Part shown: piece by piece, positions 21,453-32,992 of the stretch
Layout: every line of letters begins with the position of its first letter
Position numbering within the stretch: position 1 is the first letter of the stretch
Assembly: GCA_023700985.1 (NCBI GenBank)
Contig: JAMPXV010000002.1
Span: forward strand, 1-45,657
Source: Lysobacter sp.
Lineage (GTDB): Bacteria; Pseudomonadota; Gammaproteobacteria; Burkholderiales; Usitatibacteraceae
Reading direction: 5' to 3'
Length of the DNA: 45,657 nucleotides
Notes under the pieces: model-generated
What the model was told of the DNA's origin: nothing
The model's input: only the letters and a program-made list of their open reading frames with translations
Databases searched by the model: none
Translations under genes and position numbers: made by a program

Positions 21453-21982
21453 GACCCGCGGACCTGACGCCCGTCGCGCGCGACGTGATGAAGCTCCCCG
21501 CGGGGCCGGGGCTCATCTTCGCCTCCCTCGTGGGCGCCTACCTCTTCAACTCGCTGCCGTGGGGCGGCTGGGCGCTGCTCGCGCGCCCCGACCTCGTGCT
21601 CGTGGTCCTCGTGTTCTGGGCGATGCACCAGCCCGGCTCGGTCGGCCAGGGGCTCGCTTTCGCGCTGGGCCTCGCCATGGACGTGGGCGACTCCATGCTG
21701 CTGGGCCAGCACGCGCTCGCCTACGTGATCGCCACCTTCGGCGCGCAGGTGCTGCGCGTGCGCGTGCTCTCCTTCCCGATCCTCGAGCAGACCCTGCACG
21801 TGCTGGGCCTGTTCATCGGCGCCTCGGCCGTGATCGTGCTGCTGAACCTGCTGCTCGGCGCGCCGCTCCCGGGAGCCGCCGCGGCGCTCTCCCCGGCGCT
21901 CGCCGCGCTCGCCTGGGGCCCCCTCGCGTGGCTGCTCTACCTGCCGGTGCTGCGCCGCATGCGCCGGGAGTCGGCGACATGA
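21449..21982 (+). CDS. mreD: Rod shape-determining protein MreD
   Basis: Small polytopic membrane protein between mreC and mrdA; overlaps both. Confidence 0.9.
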   Translation: MRPADLTPVARDVMKLPAGPGLIFASLVGAYLFNSLPWGGWALLARPDLVLVVLVFWAMHQPGSVGQGLAFALGLAMDVGDSMLLGQHALAYVIATFGAQVLRVRVLSFPILEQTLHVLGLFIGASAVIVLLNLLLGAPLPGAAAALSPALAALAWGPLAWLLYLPVLRRMRRESAT

Positions 21983-23877
21983 GCATCGGGCTCGCCCTTC
22001 GCGACCAGCGCGCCGAGCTCAGCACCTTCCGCGCGCGGCTCCTGGTGGCGGGGCTTCTCGCGCTCGCCGCCTTCGGCGTGCTCGTGGCCCGCTTCGTCTG
22101 GCTGCAGGTGGTCCAGCGCGCGCACTACCACACGCTCGCCGAGGCCAACCGCATCTCGGTGGTGCCCGTCGTGCCCAACCGCGGGCTCATCCTCGACCGC
22201 AACGGCGAGGTGCTGGCCGCCAACTACTCGGCCTACACCCTCGAGGTCACGCCGAGCAAGGTGGGCGACGTCGAGCGCGCCATCGACGAGCTCGCGCAGG
22301 TGATCGAGGTGAGCCCGCGCGACCGCCGCCGCTTCAGGAAGCTGCAGGAGGAGAGCCGCAACTTCGAGAGCCTGCCCATCCGCACGCGGCTGACCGAGGA
22401 GGAGGTCGCGCGCTTCGCCGTGAGCCGCTACCGCTTCCCGGGCTTCGAGATCAAGGCGCGGCTCTTCCGCTCCTACCCGCACGGCGACATCGCCTCGCAC
22501 GCCGTGGGCTACATCGGGCGCATCAACGAGGCCGACGTGCGCCGCATCGAGGCGGCCGGGCTCGCGACGAACTACAAGGGCACCGACCACATCGGCAAGC
22601 TCGGCATCGAGGGCGCCTACGAGAAGGAGCTCCACGGCACCACCGGCAGCGAGCAGGTGGAGATCGACGCCGGCGGCCGCGCCATCCGCTCGCTCTCGCG
22701 CGCCGAGCCCCAGTCTGGCAACAACCTCGTCGTGACGCTCGACGTGAAGCTGCAGCGCGTGGCCGAGGAGGCCTTCCAGGACTTCCGCGGGGCGCTGGTG
22801 GCGCTCGACCCGGCGACGGGCGACGTGCTGGCGCTCGTCTCACGGCCCGGCTACGACCCCAACCTCTTCGTCGACGGCATCGACCCGGCCAACTGGGACG
22901 CGCTCAACAACTCGCCCGACAAGCCCCTGAACAACCGGGCCCTGCGCGGGCAGTACCCGCCGGGCTCCACCATCAAGCCGTTCATGGCGCTGGCCGCGCT
23001 CACCTACGGGAAGCGCACGCCCGAGCAGACGATCTCCGACCCGGGCCACTGGATGCTGCCCGGGGTGTCGCGCCCCTTCCGCGACTGGAAGCCCGGCGGC
23101 CACGGCGTGGTGAACCTCCACAAGTCGATCGTGGTCTCCTGCGACACGTACTACTACGGCCTGGCCAACGACCTCGGCGTGGACGCCATCCACCGCTTCA
23201 TGACGCAGTTCGGCTTCGGCTCGCGCACCGGCATCGACATCGACGGCGAGCTGCCGGGACTGCAGCCCTCGACCGACTGGAAGTGGCAGCGCTTCAAGCA
23301 GAAGTGGTACGCGGGCGACACGATCAGCGTGGGCATCGGGCAGGGCTACTGGCTGGCGACCCCCATGCAGCTCGCCGTGGCGACGGCCACGCTCGCCAAC
23401 GGCGGCACGCCGGTGCACCCGCGCCTGGTGCGCGCCGTGCAGGACGCCCGCACGCAGCAGGTGCGGGAGCTTCCGGTGCGGCTCGGCGACAAGCTCGCCA
23501 TCAAGCCCGAGCACGTCGAGCTCGTGAGGGCCGCGATGGTCGACGTGACGCGCCCCGGCGGAACGGCGGTGCGCGCGGCGCAGGGCGCGCCCTACCTCGT
23601 GGGCGGCAAGACCGGCACCGCCCAGGTGATCGGCATGAAGGCGGGCGAGAAGTACGACGAGAAGCGCGTGAAGGAACGCCACCGCGACCACGCGCTCTTC
23701 ATCGCCTACGCGCCCGCCGACGCCCCGCGGATCGCGCTGGCGCTGCTGGTCGAGAACGGCGGCCACGGCGGCTCGACCGCCGCGCCCATCGCGCGCGAGG
23801 TGCTCGACTATTACCTGCTGGGCAAGCGCCCGGAGCGGAAGCTCCCCCTGGTCGCCGAGGAGGCCGAGGGTGATTAG
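21979..23877 (+). CDS. mrdA: Penicillin-binding protein 2
   Basis: Transpeptidase motifs PPGSTIKPF, SCDTYYY and GGKTGTAQ. Confidence 0.95.
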   Translation: MSIGLALRDQRAELSTFRARLLVAGLLALAAFGVLVARFVWLQVVQRAHYHTLAEANRISVVPVVPNRGLILDRNGEVLAANYSAYTLEVTPSKVGDVERAIDELAQVIEVSPRDRRRFRKLQEESRNFESLPIRTRLTEEEVARFAVSRYRFPGFEIKARLFRSYPHGDIASHAVGYIGRINEADVRRIEAAGLATNYKGTDHIGKLGIEGAYEKELHGTTGSEQVEIDAGGRAIRSLSRAEPQSGNNLVVTLDVKLQRVAEEAFQDFRGALVALDPATGDVLALVSRPGYDPNLFVDGIDPANWDALNNSPDKPLNNRALRGQYPPGSTIKPFMALAALTYGKRTPEQTISDPGHWMLPGVSRPFRDWKPGGHGVVNLHKSIVVSCDTYYYGLANDLGVDAIHRFMTQFGFGSRTGIDIDGELPGLQPSTDWKWQRFKQKWYAGDTISVGIGQGYWLATPMQLAVATATLANGGTPVHPRLVRAVQDARTQQVRELPVRLGDKLAIKPEHVELVRAAMVDVTRPGGTAVRAAQGAPYLVGGKTGTAQVIGMKAGEKYDEKRVKERHRDHALFIAYAPADAPRIALALLVENGGHGGSTAAPIAREVLDYYLLGKRPERKLPLVAEEAEGD

Positions 23878-24967
23878 CAGGCTCTTCGACATCGTCTCGC
23901 GGCGCATCGACGGGCCGCTCATGGTGGCCGTGGTGCTGGCACTCGCCCTCGGGCTCACCGTGGTCTACTCGGCTTCCGGCGGCGCCTCCGTCGACCGCGT
24001 CCTCGGGCAGGCGCGCAACATCGCCATCGCGGCGGCGGCGCTGTGGGTCGTGGCCAACATCCCGCCGCAGGCGCTCATGCGGCTCGCCGTGCCGATCTAC
24101 GCGGCCGGGCTCGCGCTCCTGGTGGCGGTGGCCCTGTTCGGCGAGGTGCGCAACGGCGCCCGCCGCTGGCTCAACCTCGGCTTCACGACGCTGCAGCCCT
24201 CGGAGATCATGAAGATCTCGGTGCCGCTGATGCTCGCGTGGTACTTCCACCGGCACCAGGAGGGCATCAAGCTTCGCGACTACGCGGTCGCCGCGGTCCT
24301 GCTCGCGCTCCCGGTCGGCCTCGTGGTGCGCCAGCCGGACCTGGGCACGGCACTCCTCATCTTCGCCTCCGGCTTCTTCGTGATCTTCCTTGCCGGCCTG
24401 TCGTGGAAGCTGATCGCGGGATTCGTCGTGGCGGGACTGGCGAGCCTGCCCTTCCTCTGGGGCATGCTGCACGACTACCAGCGCAGGCGCGTGCTCACCC
24501 TCCTCGACCCCACCGAGGACCCCCTGGGCGCGGGCTACCACATCATCCAGTCCACGATCGCCATCGGCTCCGGCGGCGTGCTGGGCAAGGGGTGGCTCAA
24601 CGGCACGCAGGCGCAGCTCGACTTCGTCCCCGAGCGCTCCACCGACTTCATCCTCGCGGTGTTCGGCGAGGAGTTCGGGCTGGCCGGCAACCTCCTGCTG
24701 ATCGCCCTCTACGTCCTCATCATCGCGCGCGGCCTGATGATCGCGGCCAACGCCTCGACCACCTTCGCGCGCCTCACGGCGGGCGCGGTGACGCTCACCT
24801 TCTTCACCTACGCCTTCGTGAACATGGGCATGGTGAGCGGCATCCTGCCCGTGGTGGGCGTGCCGCTGCCGCTGGTGAGCTACGGCGGCACGGCGCTCCT
24901 GTCAATGCTCGCGGGGTTCGGCATCCTGATGTCGATCTCCACGCACAAGCAGCTGGTGTCGAGCTGA
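23870..24967 (+). CDS. rodA: Rod shape-determining SEDS glycosyltransferase RodA
   Basis: SEDS family; FTTLQPSEIMKISVPLMLAWYF, GILPVVGVPLPLVSYGGTALLSMLAGFGILMS. GTG start. Confidence 0.95.
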   Translation: MISRLFDIVSRRIDGPLMVAVVLALALGLTVVYSASGGASVDRVLGQARNIAIAAAALWVVANIPPQALMRLAVPIYAAGLALLVAVALFGEVRNGARRWLNLGFTTLQPSEIMKISVPLMLAWYFHRHQEGIKLRDYAVAAVLLALPVGLVVRQPDLGTALLIFASGFFVIFLAGLSWKLIAGFVVAGLASLPFLWGMLHDYQRRRVLTLLDPTEDPLGAGYHIIQSTIAIGSGGVLGKGWLNGTQAQLDFVPERSTDFILAVFGEEFGLAGNLLLIALYVLIIARGLMIAANASTTFARLTAGAVTLTFFTYAFVNMGMVSGILPVVGVPLPLVSYGGTALLSMLAGFGILMSISTHKQLVSS

Positions 24968-25890
24968 TGCGCGCGGCCCTCCTCGCCCTCGTCGCCCTGG
25001 GACTCGCCGCCTGCGGCACCGCGCCCAAGGCGCCCCCGAAGAAGCCGGCCTACTACTCCGACGACGGCCCGCCGGAGAAGGTGCCCGAGGACATCGCCCG
25101 GATCCCCGACGCCGTGCCGCGCGACGAGCCCTACCACCGCTGGGCCAACCGCCCCTACACGGTGTTCGGTCGGACCTACGCGCCCGTGGTGAACGACGAG
25201 CCGATGAAGGAGCGCGGCCTCGCCTCCTGGTACGGCCGCAAGTTCCACGGCCAGAAGACCTCCTCGGGCGAGGTCTACGACATGTTCGCGATGACCGCCG
25301 CGCACAAGACCCTGCCCATCCCGAGCTACGCGCGGGTGACGAGCCTCAGGTCCGGCCAGTCCGTGGTGGTGCGCGTGAACGACCGCGGCCCCTTCCACGA
25401 CGGACGCGTGATCGACCTGTCGTACGCCGCCGCGGCCAGGCTGGGCATCGCCGGCCCCGGCAGCGGCCCGGTGGAGGTCGAGCGCGTCTTCGCGCGCGAT
25501 GCCGCGCGCCTGGCCGCCGCAGCCGCCGCGCCGCGCCCCGCGTCCGCGCCTCCCCCGCCCCCGCCCGGCCCCGTCGCGACCCCGCTCGCCGCCACCGACC
25601 TGCCGCAGCCGCGCGCCGCGGAGATCACCACGCCGATGGTCGCGGCCGAGGCCACGGGGCTCTACCTGCAACTCGGCGCGTTTTCCAGTGTCGACAATGC
25701 GGAGAGCTTCCGCGACCGCATCGCCCGGGAACTGCCGTGGCTGCTGGAGCCGATCCAGGTCGCGGCCTCCGGCAGCCTGCACCGCGTCCGCCTCGGGCCC
25801 TACAGGACCCGGGAGGAGGCGCAGGCCATCGCCGACAAGGTCCGCTCCTCGCTCGACATCGCCCCCCTCATCACTCCCGCCACGCGCTGA
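24967..25890 (+). CDS. rlpA: Septal ring lytic transglycosylase RlpA (lipoprotein with SPOR domain)
   Basis: Lipobox LGLAACGTAP; GLASWYGRKFHGQKTSSGEVYDMFAMTAAHKTLPIPSYARVT; C-terminal SPOR-like region. Confidence 0.92.
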   Translation: MRAALLALVALGLAACGTAPKAPPKKPAYYSDDGPPEKVPEDIARIPDAVPRDEPYHRWANRPYTVFGRTYAPVVNDEPMKERGLASWYGRKFHGQKTSSGEVYDMFAMTAAHKTLPIPSYARVTSLRSGQSVVVRVNDRGPFHDGRVIDLSYAAAARLGIAGPGSGPVEVERVFARDAARLAAAAAAPRPASAPPPPPPGPVATPLAATDLPQPRAAEITTPMVAAEATGLYLQLGAFSSVDNAESFRDRIARELPWLLEPIQVAASGSLHRVRLGPYRTREEAQAIADKVRSSLDIAPLITPATR

Positions 25891-25902
25891 AATGCCCCCT
25901 CG

Positions 25903-27027
25903 ATGATCCGCCGCCTCGCCCTGCTCCCCGCCCTCTGCCTCGCACTCGCCGCCCTCGCCCAGCCCGTCACGCCCCCGCCCGTCGCGGCGCGCGCGTACTA
26001 CCTCCTCGACACGCTCTCCGGGAAGGCGCTGGCCGCGCAGGCGGAGGAGGACCGCTTCGAGCCCGCCTCGCTCACCAAGCTGATGACCGCCTACCTCGTC
26101 TTCGCGGCCATCCGCGACGGCAAGCTCGACCCGGCCGCGACCGTCGCCGTCTCGGAGAAGGCGTGGCGCGCCGGGGGCTCGCGCATGTTCATCGAGCCCC
26201 GCAAGCCCGTCACGGTGGGCGACCTGCTGCGCGGCATGATCGTGCAGTCCGGCAACGACGCCACCATCGCGCTCACCGAGGCGGTGGCGGGAAGCGAGGA
26301 AGCCTTCGCGCAGCTCATGAACCGCGAGGCGAAGCGCCTGGGGCTGCGCAACACGAACTTCGTGAATTCCACGGGGCTGCCGGCGCCGAACCACTACGCG
26401 ACGGCGCGCGACATGGCCGTCCTCGCCGCCGCGCTCATCCGCGACTTCCCCGACCGCTACGCCCTGTACTCGCAGAAGGAGTACACCTGGAACGGCATCA
26501 CGCAGGCCAACCGCAACCGCCTGCTGTGGCTCGACCCCACGGTGGACGGCGTGAAGACCGGCTTCACGGAGGCCGCGGGCTACTGCCTGGTGGCCTCGGC
26601 GAAGCGCGGCGAGCGCCGCCTCGTCTCCGTGGTGATGGGCGCGCAGTCCGACGCGCTGCGCATGTCGGAGAACCAGAAGCTCCTCAACTTCGGCTTCCTC
26701 GCGTGGGACACGCAGCGCCTCTACCGCAAGGGCCAGGTGGTCGCCAACGCCGAGATCTTCAAGGGCACCAGCGCCACGGTGAAGCTGGGCTTCGACCGCG
26801 ACGTGTGGCTCACGCTGCCGCGCGAGCGCTTCGAGGGCCTGCAGGCCCGGCTCACCACGGTGCAGCCCTTCGTGGCGCCCTACTCCCGGGGGCAGAATGC
26901 GGGGATAATGAAGCTCGCCCGCGACAACGCCGCCGTCGCCGAGATCGCCGTCGTGGCCCTCGAGGACGTGCCGGCGGCCGGGTTCCTCTCGCGCGGATGG
27001 GACACGATCCGCCTCCTGTTCCGGTGA
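25903..27027 (+). CDS. dacA: D-alanyl-D-alanine carboxypeptidase (PBP5/6 type)
   Basis: ASLTKLMTAYLVFAAI, SGNDATIAL, DGVKTGFTEAAGYCLV motifs. Confidence 0.92.
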   Translation: MIRRLALLPALCLALAALAQPVTPPPVAARAYYLLDTLSGKALAAQAEEDRFEPASLTKLMTAYLVFAAIRDGKLDPAATVAVSEKAWRAGGSRMFIEPRKPVTVGDLLRGMIVQSGNDATIALTEAVAGSEEAFAQLMNREAKRLGLRNTNFVNSTGLPAPNHYATARDMAVLAAALIRDFPDRYALYSQKEYTWNGITQANRNRLLWLDPTVDGVKTGFTEAAGYCLVASAKRGERRLVSVVMGAQSDALRMSENQKLLNFGFLAWDTQRLYRKGQVVANAEIFKGTSATVKLGFDRDVWLTLPRERFEGLQARLTTVQPFVAPYSRGQNAGIMKLARDNAAVAEIAVVALEDVPAAGFLSRGWDTIRLLFR

Positions 27028-27032
27028 CCGCC

Positions 27033-27905
27033 ATGACCTCCCCCATCGCGCACTTCAACGGCAAGCTGCTGCCCCTCGACCAGATCGCGATCTCCCCGCT
27101 CGACCGCGGCTTCCTGTTCGGCGACGGGGTCTACGAGGTGATCCCCGCCTACGGCGGCCGCCTCCTGCGCGCCCGCGAGCACTTCCGGCGGCTGCAGCGC
27201 TCGATGGACGAGATCCGCCTCGCCAATCCGCACACCCCCGACGAGTGGATCGCCGAGGTGGAGAGGCTCCTCGCCCACCACCCCGGCAACCAGTCGGTCT
27301 ACATCCAGGTCACCCGCGGCGTGCCCGCGAAGCGCGACCACGTGATGCCCGCGGGGCTCGCGCCCACCGTCTTCATGATGGCGAGCCCGCTCGCCACGCC
27401 GTCGCCGGAGGCGGTGGAGAAGGGCGTGGCCTGCGTGAGCGCGAAGGACTTCCGCTGGGAGAAGTGCCACATCAAGTCCACGTCGCTCCTGGGCAACGTG
27501 CTCGCGCGCCAGGTCTCGGCCGACGCGGGCGCCGCCGAGACGGTGCTCTTCCGCGACGGCTTCCTCACCGAGGCGGCGGCCTCCAACGTCTTCATCGTGA
27601 AAGGCGGCGTCGTGGCCGCCGCGCCGCAGGACAACCACATCCTGCTGGGCATCACCTACGAGCTGCTGACCGACCTCGCGCGCGAGGGGAAGCTGCGCTT
27701 CGAGATCCGCCCGGTCGCGGAAGCCGAGGTGCGAGGCGCCGACGAGATCTGGCTGAGCTCCTCGACCAAGGAGGTGCTCGCCGTCACCACCCTGGACGGC
27801 AAGCCCGTGGGCGCCGGCGTTCCCGGCCCCGTGTTCCGCCGCATGCACGCCCTGTTCCAGGAGTACAAGGCGAAGCTCGCGGCCGCCCCGGCCGTCGCCG
27901 GCTGA
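27033..27905 (+). CDS. dat: D-amino-acid aminotransferase-like class IV PLP enzyme
   Basis: ISPLDRGFLFGDGVYEVIPAYGGRLLRAREHFRRLQRSMDEIRL...KSTSLLGNVLARQVSADAGAAETVLFRDGFLTEAAASNVFIVKGG. Confidence 0.88.
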   Translation: MTSPIAHFNGKLLPLDQIAISPLDRGFLFGDGVYEVIPAYGGRLLRAREHFRRLQRSMDEIRLANPHTPDEWIAEVERLLAHHPGNQSVYIQVTRGVPAKRDHVMPAGLAPTVFMMASPLATPSPEAVEKGVACVSAKDFRWEKCHIKSTSLLGNVLARQVSADAGAAETVLFRDGFLTEAAASNVFIVKGGVVAAAPQDNHILLGITYELLTDLAREGKLRFEIRPVAEAEVRGADEIWLSSSTKEVLAVTTLDGKPVGAGVPGPVFRRMHALFQEYKAKLAAAPAVAG

Positions 27906-27915
27906 CGGGTCCCCG

Positions 27916-28194
27916 GTGGCGCACGACGGCCCGGGGGAGAAGCCTCTCCTCGTCTTTCCGACGCCGTTTCCCATCAAGGTGATGGGCCGGCGCGAGGACG
28001 GTTATGCGCAGGCGATCCTCGACGTCGTGATGCGCCACGCGCCGGACTTCGACCCGGCCACGGTGGAGATGCGCCCCTCGAAGGCCGGCAACTACCTTTC
28101 CGTCACCGTCACCATCAATGCCCGCTCGCGCGAGCAGCTGGACGCCCTGTACACGGAGCTCTCCGGCCACCCGATGGTCATGATGGTGCTCTGA
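27916..28194 (+). CDS. ybeD: DUF493/YbeD-family protein
   Basis: [34 protein letters not shown]...[35 protein letters not shown]; upstream of lipB. Confidence 0.9.
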   Translation: MAHDGPGEKPLLVFPTPFPIKVMGRREDGYAQAILDVVMRHAPDFDPATVEMRPSKAGNYLSVTVTINARSREQLDALYTELSGHPMVMMVL

Positions 28195-28204
28195 GGCCCC
28201 GACC

Positions 28205-28816
28205 GTGCAACCCGTGACGCGCGACCTGGGCCGCGCCGACTACGAGCCGGTGTGGCGGGCCATGCAGGCCTTCACGAAGGCGCGCGACGACGCCACCGCC
28301 GACGAGCTGTGGTTCGTCGAGCACCCGCCGGTGTTCACCCTGGGCCTTGCCGCGAAGCCGGAGCACGTGCTCGACGCGGGCGCGATCCCCGTCGTCCGCA
28401 TCGACCGCGGCGGCCAGGTGACGTACCACGGGCCGGGGCAGCTCGTCGCCTACGCGCTCCTGGACCTGCGGCGTGCCGGCTACGGCGTGAAGGAGCTGGT
28501 GAGGCGCCTCGAGCAGTCGGTGATCGACCTCCTCGCGGGCTATAGCGTGGACGGCGCCCGCCAGGCGGGCATGCCCGGCGTGTACGTGGGCGGCGCCAAG
28601 ATCGCCGCGATCGGGCTGCGCGTCTCGCGCGGCTGCACCTACCACGGCATCTCGCTCAACGTCGACGCCGACCTCGCGGCGTTCGCGCGGATCAACCCCT
28701 GCGGTTACCCGGGGCTTGCCGCGACCCGGCTCGCGGACCTGGGCGTGCGTGATACGATCGACTCAGTGCGGCAGCGCTGGCAGGCCGCCCTGCTCGCCGC
28801 GCTCCGAGCGGCGTAA
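28205..28816 (+). CDS. lipB: Lipoyl(octanoyl) transferase
   Basis: [23 protein letters not shown]...[25 protein letters not shown]. Confidence 0.94.
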   Translation: MQPVTRDLGRADYEPVWRAMQAFTKARDDATADELWFVEHPPVFTLGLAAKPEHVLDAGAIPVVRIDRGGQVTYHGPGQLVAYALLDLRRAGYGVKELVRRLEQSVIDLLAGYSVDGARQAGMPGVYVGGAKIAAIGLRVSRGCTYHGISLNVDADLAAFARINPCGYPGLAATRLADLGVRDTIDSVRQRWQAALLAALRAA

Positions 28817-28824
28817 AGGCCCCC

Positions 28825-29778
28825 ATGTCCGACAACCGCACCCCCGAAGCCAAGCTCGAGGCGAAGCGCGCCGGCAAGACCGCGCGCATCCCGATCAAGG
28901 TGGTCGCCGCCGAGCCCCTGCGCAAGCCCGAGTGGATCCGCGCCCGCGCCGGCGGCGGCGAGCGCTTCCACGAGATCAAGAGGATCCTGCGCGACGCGAA
29001 GCTCGTCACCGTCTGCGAGGAGGCCTCCTGCCCCAACATCGGCGAGTGCTTCGGGCACGGCACCGCGACGTTCATGATCATGGGCGACCTGTGCACGCGG
29101 CGCTGCCCGTTCTGCGACGTGGCCCACGGCCGGCCGCAGCCGCTGGACCCCGACGAGCCCCGCCACCTCGGCGAGACGATCGCCGCGATGAAGCTGCGCT
29201 ATGTCGTCGTCACCAGCGTGGACCGCGACGACCTGAGGGACGGCGGCGCGCAGCACTTCGTGGACTGCATCCGCGCCGTGAGGAGCCTCTCGCCCGCCAC
29301 GAAGATCGAGATCCTCACGCCGGACTTCCGCGGCCGCCTGGACCGGGCGCTCGCCATCCTCGCCGCCGCGCCGCCGGACGTCATGAACCACAACCTCGAG
29401 ACCGTGCCGCGCCTCTACGCGCAGGCGCGCCCCGGCTCCGACTACGCGCATTCGCTGAAGCTCCTGGGCGACTTCAAGGCGGCGCACGCCGGGACACCCA
29501 CGAAGTCGGGGCTCATGGTCGGGCTCGGCGAGACGAACGAGGAGATCCTCGGCGTGATGCGCGACCTGCGCGCGCACGGCGTGGACATGCTCACCGTCGG
29601 GCAGTACCTGCAGCCGTCGAGAAGCCACCTGCCTGTGGCGCGCTTCGTGCACCCCGACGAGTTCCGTATGTTCGAGGAGGAGGCGGCGAAGATGGGATTC
29701 GCCAACGCCGCCTGCGGGCCGATGGTCCGCTCCAGCTACCACGCCGACCGGCAGGCGATGGCCTCGGGGGCCGTGTGA
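28825..29778 (+). CDS. lipA: Lipoyl synthase
   Basis: [41 protein letters not shown] radical-SAM and auxiliary cluster motifs. Confidence 0.96.
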   Translation: MSDNRTPEAKLEAKRAGKTARIPIKVVAAEPLRKPEWIRARAGGGERFHEIKRILRDAKLVTVCEEASCPNIGECFGHGTATFMIMGDLCTRRCPFCDVAHGRPQPLDPDEPRHLGETIAAMKLRYVVVTSVDRDDLRDGGAQHFVDCIRAVRSLSPATKIEILTPDFRGRLDRALAILAAAPPDVMNHNLETVPRLYAQARPGSDYAHSLKLLGDFKAAHAGTPTKSGLMVGLGETNEEILGVMRDLRAHGVDMLTVGQYLQPSRSHLPVARFVHPDEFRMFEEEAAKMGFANAACGPMVRSSYHADRQAMASGAV

Positions 29779-30197
29779 GGCGCCTCGCCCTGGCGGCCAC
29801 GCTGCTCGTCTGCGCCGCGGCGGGCCAGGCGCAGAGCCTCTTCAAGTGCACCGACGCGGGCGGGCGGGTCACCTACCAGGAAACCCCCTGCACCGACGCG
29901 CGGACCGAGAAGCGCATGAACGCCCCGCGCCAGGAGACGCGCGACGAGGTCGATGCGCGCCGCCAGCTGGAGCGCGAGGCGATGATGGGCGACGAACTGG
30001 CGGGGCGCTTCGCCGACGACGCGCGCGGCCGCGAGGTCGCCCGGCAGCGGGAGCGCGAGGCGCTGGCGCGCGAGGAGCGCAACCGCCGCCTTCGCGAAGC
30101 CCAGGAGCGGCCCGCGGAGGACGTGCCCTGGAACACGCCCTGGGGATTCCCCGCGAAGCCAGGGCAGGCGCGGCCGCCGGCGAAGCCGAAGAGCTGA
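29775..30197 (+). CDS. DUF4124-like secreted protein
   Basis: GTG start overlapping lipA stop: (V)[47 protein letters not shown]. Confidence 0.75.
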   Translation: MRRLALAATLLVCAAAGQAQSLFKCTDAGGRVTYQETPCTDARTEKRMNAPRQETRDEVDARRQLEREAMMGDELAGRFADDARGREVARQREREALAREERNRRLREAQERPAEDVPWNTPWGFPAKPGQARPPAKPKS

Positions 30198-30384
30198 GCG
30201 ACCGCGCGGTGCGCGAGCGCGAGGAGCGCCTCGAGCGCGAGGCACAGGAACGCGAGGCCGCCCGCGAGCCGGCCATCATCTACGGGTGGCCCATCCACCG
30301 GCCCGTGAAGCCCCCGCCGCGACCGACGGGCCGCTGAACCGGGGCGTGCGCCGGCGTGCGCCGGCCGCGAGTATCCTCGGCGAA

Positions 30385-30807
30385 ATGGACATCGCCTCGC
30401 GCATCCGCAAGCTGGGCTTCCGGAAGTGGTACGAGCGCCAGCTCATCGAGTGCCATCTCGCGTTCACGACCTGCTTCCTCGCCGGGATCACCGTCGCCGC
30501 CTGCCTGGAGGCGCTGCGGGGCGCCGAGCGGGGGTGGATCTCGGCCACGCTCGTCGCGGCGGTGCTCGGCGCGATCGCGCTGGGGCTGTACTCGTGGCGA
30601 CGCTACCTCACGGTGCTCGAGCGCGCCGAGGTCTACGGCAACCGGTCGAACTGTCCTTCGTGCGACGCCTACGGGCGCTTCGAGGTCCTCGCGACGGGCC
30701 AAACCGCCGAGGGGCCCTATCTCGACCCGCCGTCGGAAGGGCTTCCCTACCCGTGGCTGCGCGTGCGTTGCCGCCGCTGCGGCACGGAGTGGCGCATCCC
30801 GGACTGA
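30385..30807 (+). CDS. Hypothetical two-TM protein with C-terminal zinc-ribbon-like CxxC pair
   Basis: MDIASRIRKLGFRKWYERQLIECHLAFTTCFLAGITVAACLEALRG...CPSCDAYGRFEVL...LRVRCRRCGTEWRIPD. Confidence 0.6.
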   Translation: MDIASRIRKLGFRKWYERQLIECHLAFTTCFLAGITVAACLEALRGAERGWISATLVAAVLGAIALGLYSWRRYLTVLERAEVYGNRSNCPSCDAYGRFEVLATGQTAEGPYLDPPSEGLPYPWLRVRCRRCGTEWRIPD

Positions 30808-31013
30808 CCCGGCTCGCCGCCATCGTCCCCGGGTTGCGGCGGCGCCATCGTCCGGAACGGCGCCTCCGGATCGGCCATTCCCCCGACGCAGGCCGCCAGG
30901 AGCAGCCCCACCAGGACGATCACCGCGAGGCCGGGCTCGCCCAGCCAGATGAGCAGGCCGGGCATCGAGCCCGCACCGGCCACGAAGAATTCCGTCACGT
31001 CGCCCGGCTTCAT
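30747..31013 (-). CDS. Possible small single-TM protein
   Basis: 88-aa ORF MKPGDVTEFFVAGAGSMPGLLIWLGEPGLAVIVLVGLLLAACVGG...; its 3' end overlaps the convergent gene by 61 bp. Confidence 0.35.
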   Translation of the reverse strand: MKPGDVTEFFVAGAGSMPGLLIWLGEPGLAVIVLVGLLLAACVGGMADPEAPFRTMAPPQPGDDGGEPGQSGMRHSVPQRRQRTRSHG

Positions 31014-31125
31014 CGATGCCTCCTTCCCGGAAGGGATGACGCCATCGTGCGCGCCGGCGGCCCCGCGGGCATTGCTCCCCGGGGATGCGGCGAAAGGGCA
31101 GGATAGGCCGGCCGGCGGAAAAGAA

Positions 31126-31148
31126 AAAGCCCGCAGTCGGCGGGCTTT
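31126..31148. terminator. Bidirectional intrinsic terminator
   Basis: AAAGCCCGC-AGTCG-GCGGGCTTT with A-rich 5' and T-rich 3' flanks, between convergent genes. Confidence 0.75.
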
Positions 31149-31151
31149 CTT

Positions 31152-31233
31152 CCCTCATCCCGACCCTTCTCCCGGAGGGAGAAGGGAGATCATCGCTCCC
31201 CTCTCCCTCCGGGAGAGGGGCTGGGGGTGAGGG
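31152..31233. repeat. CCCTCAYCCC...GGGGTGAGGG double-hairpin palindromic repeat
   Basis: CCCTTCTCCCGGAGGGAGAAGGG and CCCCTCTCCCTCCGGGAGAGGGG hairpins inside outer arms CCCTCATCCCGACCC / GGGGCTGGGGGTGAGGG. Confidence 0.8.
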
Positions 31234-31248
31234 CCGGCTCGAGGGCGG

Positions 31249-32850
<1,602 letters not shown>

Positions 32851-32992
32851 GTTTCACCTTTCGTGGTACCCCGGATTCGCCCGGCCGGCTTCTCGGCGAG
32901 GGTCGGATCCGCGAGGGTCTTCGATTTTATTACGTCACAGGGATGGCGGTAATCGCCTATCACGACAAAACGTTTTATACTTCCAGTCGCCC

